Of a DNA stretch of 64,000 nucleotides, positions 52,901 to 61,900 are shown piece by piece. The translations under genes were made by a program, and so were the position numbers. Under the pieces are notes generated by a model. It had not been told where the DNA came from. It ran no database searches and worked only from the letters and a program-made list of their open reading frames with translations. The stretch covers positions 186,001-250,000 of the forward strand of contig JAODTK010003721.1 in the NCBI GenBank assembly GCA_026419785.1, written 5' to 3'. Within the stretch, counting starts at the first letter, position 1. Each line of letters opens with the position of its first letter. The stretch comes from Sclerodactyla briareus. Its lineage: Eukaryota; Echinodermata; Holothuroidea; Dendrochirotida; Sclerodactylidae.

Positions 52901-55900
52901 GGCCGTTAATGCCCTCAATTAATAGTCATTCTTGTGATGTATGTTGACCAAAATAGGAGGTACAATATTGAATCTGGGGCATCTTTGACCTTGTCATGAG
53001 TCATTCCAGGGTCATTGGGGACAGTGGGCCATACAGTGAAATTCGCCGTCTTGACTACCAATTATTTATTCTTTGATGGATGTTACCAATGTGGAACACA
53101 GTTTCAGTGATTTTGCTGGTGGAGTCGTATAACATTTGGCCATGTATATGTTAAGGGATACAATATGCGATTATGTGGAATGATTTTTTGCCACCAATGG
53201 TCATCTTTTGGTGACACACAGTGTTTCATTGCACACTGCTTGTCATTAAATGGACACAAACAGCTTTGTTTAATTGCCAAATGCATCTCCTTGCAAGACC
53301 TACATTCCTTGAATTTGTACCATGTTTTCTAGAGTGTTGCTCTTTTTCACATGTTTTTTTTTGATCAAAATCCCTTTGAATAGGACAGTCCCAATTAGCT
53401 GTTGGGTGAAACATTGCAAAATGCATCTCTCCCGCACATTGTCTCTTTGCAATGAAATATTTGGTACATTGGGGTGGTTTGATCTGCTGCCCATTGGTTC
53501 TCTCGTTTGTAGAAATGAAATGATAAACATTCAAGTTAAATCAAGCATTGTGTGGAATCTTGTGAATAATTCAATTGGATGTTCTTAGACCATCAAACAC
53601 ATCAGTTTCATGACCCTTGATCGGCAATGACATATTTGACCCATTTTGTATGGGTGTGGCCCTTCAGCCACCACCATAGGTGCTCTGATTTGTAGTTGCA
53701 ACATTGTCACAAATCGAATTAATTCGACGAATGACCATTGGTGCCACAAAGGCAGTTTTACTCATAATGTTCCTTGCATGGTGTTTTTTCAGCCTGTTTC
53801 ACAGATTTTTGATGCTGGGTCGTATAATACCATTAGAGTTAAACAACTCTTGGGAAGAATGGGCTTTCCACCAGTCACGTGTTTCATGACCCCTGGGGCC
53901 TATTGACTTATTGTCTGTATCCAAGCATCTCACACTTGTCTGGTGCCCATCCTCTTTCACTTTATAAATTTCTTACCTTTGAATGCTCTCATTCCTACCT
54001 GTTTTCCTTCTTCTTACAATCTTCAGGCTTGCAAGCTGTATGTCAACAGTTTGTCCCTAACTACTCTCTCTTTCAACATGGCTGATTGTGCCACTTTGTT
54101 GCCCTTGACTTGACTTATGTGGTCAATATGTTCCAGGGGTCAATGACCGCATTTGGTGTCCCAGTTGTATCCACTTCCATCAAGAGTAGCCTCTAAATCA
54201 AACGATATGGAGAACCTTCCTAAAATAGAGGGGGCTATCCACTTTAGTAATTACCATCAGTTCGAATATCACCAATAGCGTCTGCAGGCTTCGTGTTGAC
54301 CATCCAGAAATTGGGATTTATTGGCTCATTACGATTTCGAGGTGACTAGATGTCGCTCCTCAGTAACACTGGCGTTGCTATATGGGAGCAACTCTGAATA
54401 GATTCCGCAGACCAAATCTCCCAATATATTAGGTCTGAATATTACAGGAGCTTTCCATAACATTTTACAACACCGCAAATGAAATTATCGAAGAATGAAG
54501 GCATTTGAAGCCCTAAGATTTGGAGAGCGAAGGTCCGTTTCGGCTATGCGCAGGCGTCTTGCGGTTTGTTTGGTATCGCCGCAGACGTGCAGAAAATATG
54601 AATCCTTGCAAATTGGCAATAAAGAACGATACTCCATCTCACGTATGCCAAAACGTGGTTGGAGGTTGTCTAAATTATTACAATTCATCAATAACGTAAT
54701 TTTCCAAGCAACATGGCCGTTTCCCCGTACTTTAGTGAAAGAAATAATTGTCCCGTTGCGCAATCACGTTGACGTCGCACCGCCACCTATTACCGCGCCA
54801 TATAGTCAGGCGTCCGACAGCGAGCAACGACGTCCCTCACAGTCTTTGTTTAGGCAATCACGATTGGTTGCAGGGTCGTCCTGCACATATTGAGTGAATG
54901 AGGCTGATACCGAGTGTGACCAACGGTCAAAAACGCCTGTTTTTTCACCAGGCTAATCAAAGGGGACTGTATAGGGCCGGCCCCTATACCTCTTTTTAAC
55001 GTGTTACTGTTTCCTGATGATATTATATGAACATCACATCCTGAACTCTGTAAACGATGCTGAAAGACGCACCACCCAGGACTTCATGCAAAGTTTCAGG
55101 AACATCTGCACCATTGAAAACTGACTGAAAGAATAATTATTGGACATCTTACATACCTAATAGCCTATTGTGCCTTCAGGTACATGACCGAACTTCCCAA
55201 AGCAAGAAATTATCCCAGGGGTCAATGAACATTGATTCCAAGTTTGGTTCAACATCCCATCAAAGGATGGCCATTTGGGGGCCAAGAGGGCAATTGCATT
55301 ACAAGTTGGATACTGATAGATGGGTAGATGACATGCAGATACAATAGATCATAGGCCACAGTGATTTGAGCAGAAATCACTATGCATGGATCGAGGAGAC
55401 ACCATGTTGTTCAAAATCTTGCGACTTGGTCAGATGTGAGATAAAGAATGAATTGGGAGAGAAAAATGCAGGAAAGTCATGAAACAACTACTTTTCAACA
55501 GACTCTTGCTAGTGACTTCCTACAACATCCAGGTCATATTGCATAGGATTAATGAAATGACCATATAGAAAATCCCGGCTTAGTGAGTATTGACAGAAAC
55601 TACTTGTGAGAATCTCCTAATTAATCCCTCTTTTCTGATTAAAATCCTACTTCCATATACTTTTGAAAATTTTCTACCTACTTTTTCTCCTACTTTTTAT
55701 GGAGCTGTTGCATGCCTGTATATAGTAGTGAACCCTCTGTGTAGTACCCAAAACAACTTATTTCTAGGGACACTGTAGGCGTTGATACAATAGGGGTATA
55801 TTGTGGGGAATGGGAGACTTTATCTTCAAGTCCAACCTCCCAACTCCGAATATGATGCTCCTATGTGGTCTGATTGGCTTTCAAGTTTGGTCATGAGAGA

Positions 55901-58900
55901 GGAAATGATAGAGAATCCCTATGTGCAAAAGTGCATGAAATCACAGGTGAACAGCACAGATAATTATGTTTATGTATTCCTTGTACCATCGTTTCAAAAT
56001 TAACTCAACATGTCACGGCAGTTTGTTGCTTTCACCAAGAGCACAATCAACACCTACCAACTCAATACAGCCATCCTCTATCATTACCAATTTTTTTTTT
56101 TATCATTGAACTGTTTGTGTAAATTTCATAGAAAAACAAAAATATACGTAAAGTTGTGCATGTAGATAATAACATAACGTCTGATATTTATGAGCGTATA
56201 TCCCAAGAGTACCAAATGCGCTTCACCATAGACAACAAAGTCCTACGAACATAGAAACACAGAAAAGGAGTGAAAGCATCGAACGCCACACAGCTACAAG
56301 TGTGACAAAGGCCCCTAACGAGAGAAGCGTATAAAGTATGACACCATTTATTATTGTTATGGTGGGGATGCTTTTCGATCTTGCCCAGTACACATGCACG
56401 ACCTACAACAGGCCTTAATTCTGATTGAAAATGACCCACCAATAGGGTACATTCCCTCATTTTTTCTGTTACATATTACAATTACAATGTCACACCCCCT
56501 AAACAGTAAATTCATGTAGTGTGAGTCACTTTAGATTTACGATTACCCATATGCCCCATAGACGTGACCATTCCCATTGGGGGGGGGGGGAGGGGAGGGG
56601 GGGGGAGGGGAGGGGGGGGGGAGGGATGGGGGGGGGAGGAGGGCGTATACACGTAATTGACAATGCATACAAAAATATGGTCCTAAGTCCTCGAGGCAGA
56701 GTCACAAAATATTAAGAATCACTGTACAACTACCAACACGAGGGTGAACCTAATACAAGATTTTACTGATTTCTATTTCCCATCATTTATCTCCTCTATC
56801 TATTCTAATAGACCTTAGCGCAAATACATGAGGGCGTTTTTGAGTCAACACCCATCTTCATGTGAAGTTAGGCGCGCACTACTGATATCACATTAGAAGG
56901 ACATGTTCACCAACTAAGGTTGGTTTACCAAGCAACAGAGGTCCCGATGAAGCCAACCCGCCCATTGACTTACTGTCAGGCACTTCCAATTCTATAGAAT
57001 GTCTGTGCTGGAATCATATCGTAAGTTGGAATTTCACAGAGAGCAGGATCCCTATTATGTTCTTCCATAATTTGTCAATTTCATGGTGCCAATATTGATT
57101 TTAAATTATGAAGCAGTCATAGAAAAAAAAAATATCCGTACAAATTTACATTGAACTTTTAGCAGCAATAACACATTCTTCCCAGGATGCAGTGCGCGAC
57201 AGTATTTGCAATATGGTTCTATTGCTTGGCATCTCTGTGCCCACTTTTCTGATCCATCTACAATGTATTGTGTATAGGATGTGGAATTTTACAATAAATA
57301 TGAAGAGGTGAGAAATACTTCTGTAAAACAGTGCACGCTGACACGCATATAAATAACTTTGATTTGAAAGAAAAACTGGAAAATGTCAAGGCATTTTACT
57401 CTGCTATTAACATCACACTGTAGAGTAAAGATTAGGATGATTTTTTGATATTAAATCAATGGTATGCTGCGCTAGGCCAGTCAGCTGGAATGTTCTCTTG
57501 CATGGTTCATAACTACTCTCTATACTCGTGCTTTGGCAGGTCAAAGGTGAGACGTCGCCGATAAGGTTCTCAGGACACAGCCAAAAGAGGGGAAACGGCA
57601 GTCCATATAGCCAACCCCAAGACGGCGGAGTTTCAGGTGAGTTTTTTTCTGACCAAAGGCAGTATCTATTGGTAGTGCAGGTTAGGAGCGTCGCCTCTGA
57701 TTGCAATGCAGAGGTGATGCAAATCAACGTATTCCATGGGCCTAGCACTATATGACTAATCGGCAAGGTTTGCCACCACCCGTGGAACGTGAGAGAGCAG
57801 TCCAAAAGCAGCGATGAGCCATTTTTTAATGTGGGCAAGAAAAAGAACAAAAAACAGTATGGAAAAGCTGCCCAAAAAAAATCATGTGCTTTTTGCTTGT
57901 TTGGTCCATCTGTGGTAATTTCTTGTTCTTCTACCAAAGATTGCAAGTACGTCACTGCTGCCCGGGGGTGCTGAAGACGATCAGCTGCAATGTAAGATGC
58001 CTCTGACAAATGAAGCTGCTCGATGATCTCAGACATAGTGGTCAAGTCACAAGAGAAGGATGTTGGTGCCCAGAACCACAGGCACCTCTGCGCGTACATT
58101 ACAAACAACCAGTCACCAGGTTTTGAGGTTGGGCATGAAAAGATTCTGTCTTAATTTTATTGTTGTATAATCGGGTTTGGTATGGGCGAAGGTTCTTTGC
58201 CCAGCAGAGGTCAGAGGCGAATACTGATGAGGGACCCTTGTACGCCAGTGACATAAAAAAATAGAATAGGTCTATGAAAAACTTGTGGAATTTCACCTGG
58301 GGACCTGGTGGGTTCTGCGATGCATACCAAAAGTATTCAACTCGATGATCGCTGGTACGCCCCAGGAAAACACTGTAACGATGACGATAACTATGAGGAT
58401 AACAATGATGGATTTGGAGCTGTCACCAAATAGTGTTATAAGCTCATGTTAACAGCAGCGTGATGGGAGTGATAGGCTACTGATAGTCCCAGTTTCAGCA
58501 GGGTGGTTTACCTGACAAGCCTCTGCCGCTCAGCTTGATTCGTTCAATCAATGGGGGCTGGAGCACAGCACCAGTCGCTACAGCTGGTCAGGGGCCTGAT
58601 ACTAGACATTCTACGGCCAGAAAAGTTGTTGGTCGCATGTGCCAGTGTTAGAGGTGCGACACCTTGCTATAACCATTATATGGTGCTAATATATTCTCCT
58701 CCCTGAATGGCAGGGCTGGGGGTAGCCACAAGGTCCCTCCCAGCCCCACTAACCTCATCATTTACAATGAATTATCATCTCGAAATTCTCAGTTGCAACT
58801 TGAGCAGATCTATTGTACCCTCTGACAGTGGTGATTGATACACTCGAAATTCAAAGGAGAGATCCCTAAGGCAGATGCAAAGTGCAGCATTATTCCATAA

Positions 58901-61900
58901 TTTTCAAGTTCACATGGGCATGGCCAGTTAGAGGGTCTCTATGCAGTATTACCATCTGCAGAGATGGAGACAAGTTCTGTTGGGGCAGAATTCATTCCAA
59001 ATAGAATGGACAAGCGACGTTTGAGCTAAATTACCATCCTTACTGATGCATTGTTTTGTTGTGCATCACTGCTAATGATTTCTATGGAAACTTCCTCCCA
59101 TTAGTGAATTGGCCTTTGATACTGGACTGCGGTTGCTGTGTTCCTATTGTCTCTCTGCATCATCTCATCATATGAGGGTATTGAAATTTGATGTTCCTAT
59201 AAAGGTATTTTTGTTATCTATATTCATACCCCACCTCGCATCGGCACTTGTGGAATCCTACCTTATGACTGCTTGTAGAGATCACTTTAATCCAGGGAAG
59301 CAGAAATAGGAGCTGCTTCACTAACCTCAAACACACATCCTCTTAGGACATGGAGCCATGTGGAGTTGCATGGTTCCTAACTTGGAAACACGACAGGACT
59401 ATGTCGCCCTCGTTGTGGTCACCCAGTTGATATTCAGGGTAATGTTCAGCTGGTGGGTGTGCACTCCTTAGGCAGACCTTTGAGAAAGGGACCAACATGC
59501 AATCATTGAATATGCACCTGAGAAGTCTGTTACAGCACAGTTGATGATGCTATCGTGTCAAAGGTATAGGGGGAACTTGACGACGCGACGGTGGCACCAT
59601 ACAGGTACAAGTAAAAATCTTTTGAAACTCCCTGGATGAAAACTACACATCCTATAGCTCAAAACTTTACAGGATTTCAACCCATATTCATCAACAGTAA
59701 CATTCGAAAGATTGAGATGAATTAGTTGTGTAATGATAGAGCTATGGGGAGTATCTCGTCTGTACCCCCGAGCTGTTAAGTGATGAGCATGCGTGATCAC
59801 GACCGTGATAAGGCTTACTTGGTTGGGTGGAGGTAGACACTTGATTTTTCTGAATCAACCACTGATATGTTTTCTTAATTCTCTCCGTCAGGATAATCCA
59901 CGGCTCAGCGACCGTGTCAGAAGCGCTTCAGAGTCGTTCCCGTTCTCCAAGGAGGATGGCTACCACCTGAAAGCCTCAGAAAGTAAGATTTATTTTTATA
60001 TGTACATAGTTTTGGGAGTTGAATCTCATTGAGTTATAATTGGAGAGGTAGGAGGGAAGGACAAGGAGGGACAATGAGTGAGTAGCAAGCAAACAGAACA
60101 ATAGGAATACTAGTACCACGAGTATACACACCACAACTTTTATGGTCAAGTTCTTCTGAGCTTGGGGATGCTGTTCTTCTTTACTCGGAGGTACTCGCAA
60201 TACGGGCTTTTCTTCCTCAAGCCACCAGTTTCGTGTGCATCTACAACGGTCCCATCGCACCGAAAACCTGATGCTCGCTCCTTTTTTCCTCGCACTTGGC
60301 GTGCCTGGAATAGCTTCCTCGAGAGTATTTCAACCTGCTTTGATATCCAGCGGGTTTCAAGAGTTAGTAAATCAAGAAGCTGGAATCTCTCTTCTTTCTT
60401 TTAGTTTCTTTTAGGCAATTATGGGTTGCCCCTTCCTCTTGTCAAGCACAGTGAAAGTAACTGGAATGCAGTCTTGGCACTAGCCTTTCCAATCTACGAG
60501 GGGATTCCCACCATTTGATTTACTGTAAGAGGATTCTGGAATTGACCAGAGGGACTCTGATATCATTAGCAGTAACTACTCGCAAAATCAACAATGTTTG
60601 AAAGGGAATTCTCCCTGGAATAATGTTTGGGCGGGATATTTCTGCAGTTTCGTTCAATCCCCCTTCCCTCCCCTAGCGCTACACTGCCGGAATGTCAGAC
60701 TGCAATCAGATATTTTGAACAGACATTTATCAAATCTTCGTATGGTGATAGGAGGGGGCAGTGTAGTATGGGTACCTTATAGTGCTTGTCTGGGACAAGG
60801 AGTAGCAAGCAGGACAGAACTGTCCAAGTTGCCTCATACTTGTGTCCTTTCATCCAGCTTAGCCTACTGAAATTCAGCAGCTTTTAACTCCGGGATTGTA
60901 AACTGCTGGAGATTGTTACCTACTGGGACTTTTTTTTTCTTCTTTTTCTGGGACTGACATTTCTGAGGAGGTGACGGCAGGAGCTGTGTGATGGGGCTGT
61001 CTCAAGGCAAAAAGGGAACCTGTTAAGCAGACGGAATGCACTATCTCCCACATACTTCAAGATGGTCCTTGCCAAATGTCGGTCTAGTTGCTTTGAGGAA
61101 TTGTTGCGATATTTTTGGCAGAAATATAGTCAAATTTTTGTGTATGGAACAGGGGGGGGTGGATTTTTCGGATTTATATTACTGTTGGTTTGAATACTGT
61201 TTAATAGAAAAGTCAGGAACGAAACTGATCCTCATGAACGAACCTGTACCAAACACACAGAAAAGAACAACAGAATTATTCTCCACATTCCTGAAAACAA
61301 GTCAGACTGTTCTTGACGGCCCAAGGTTTAACACACGTTTAGACGCAAAAACATCAGAAGGGAAGCTGTTCATTTTCCAACCCATTAATCACTCAAATTA
61401 ATCAATCAAAATGCTTCTTTACTGTCTAATCTGCAACGTTTTAATAAATGGACCAAAGCTTGAGAGATGACCCCCCTATTGGTGGTGACATTATCAAATT
61501 CACAGAAGTTTACTAGTCCAAAGAAAGGTCATCAAAGGCATGGACAATTTTGAAAAACCTGAATAAATCACCCCAAATTTGACTTGGCCCCATTGAAGTC
61601 CGACCAAGACCATTACTCTCTCCTCATGTAGCAAATCTTGCAGACAGTGATTTAATCTCGTAGCCCTCCTTCTTCTCAATTAGCAGCTTAACTGCATTAA
61701 CCCCTGCATGACTCATTTTCGTTGTGGTGCTAAATGATTTGGTTTATACCCATCAAATCACCCCCGCATATAAATAATGCCCACTTGCCTTCCTATTTCT
61801 TCATGATCCAACTTCTTCCCCTGCGCTGTGCAGAGCTGATAGTCCGAGGCAAGTCCCCATCGGCCACTTTGGAGTCATCCATCCGGAGGTGCGTTCTACG

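Noticed and set aside
57413-58108. 231-codon minus-strand open frame
   Set aside because: It is the antisense shadow of FARSB exons 12 and 13 and matches no family itself.
59347-59438. Possible FARSB exon (AG-flanked, with an [13 protein letters not shown] frame before GGTAAT)
   Set aside because: The corresponding protein part (RHLCA...GFE) is matched far better and contiguously by exon 13 at 57940-58127.
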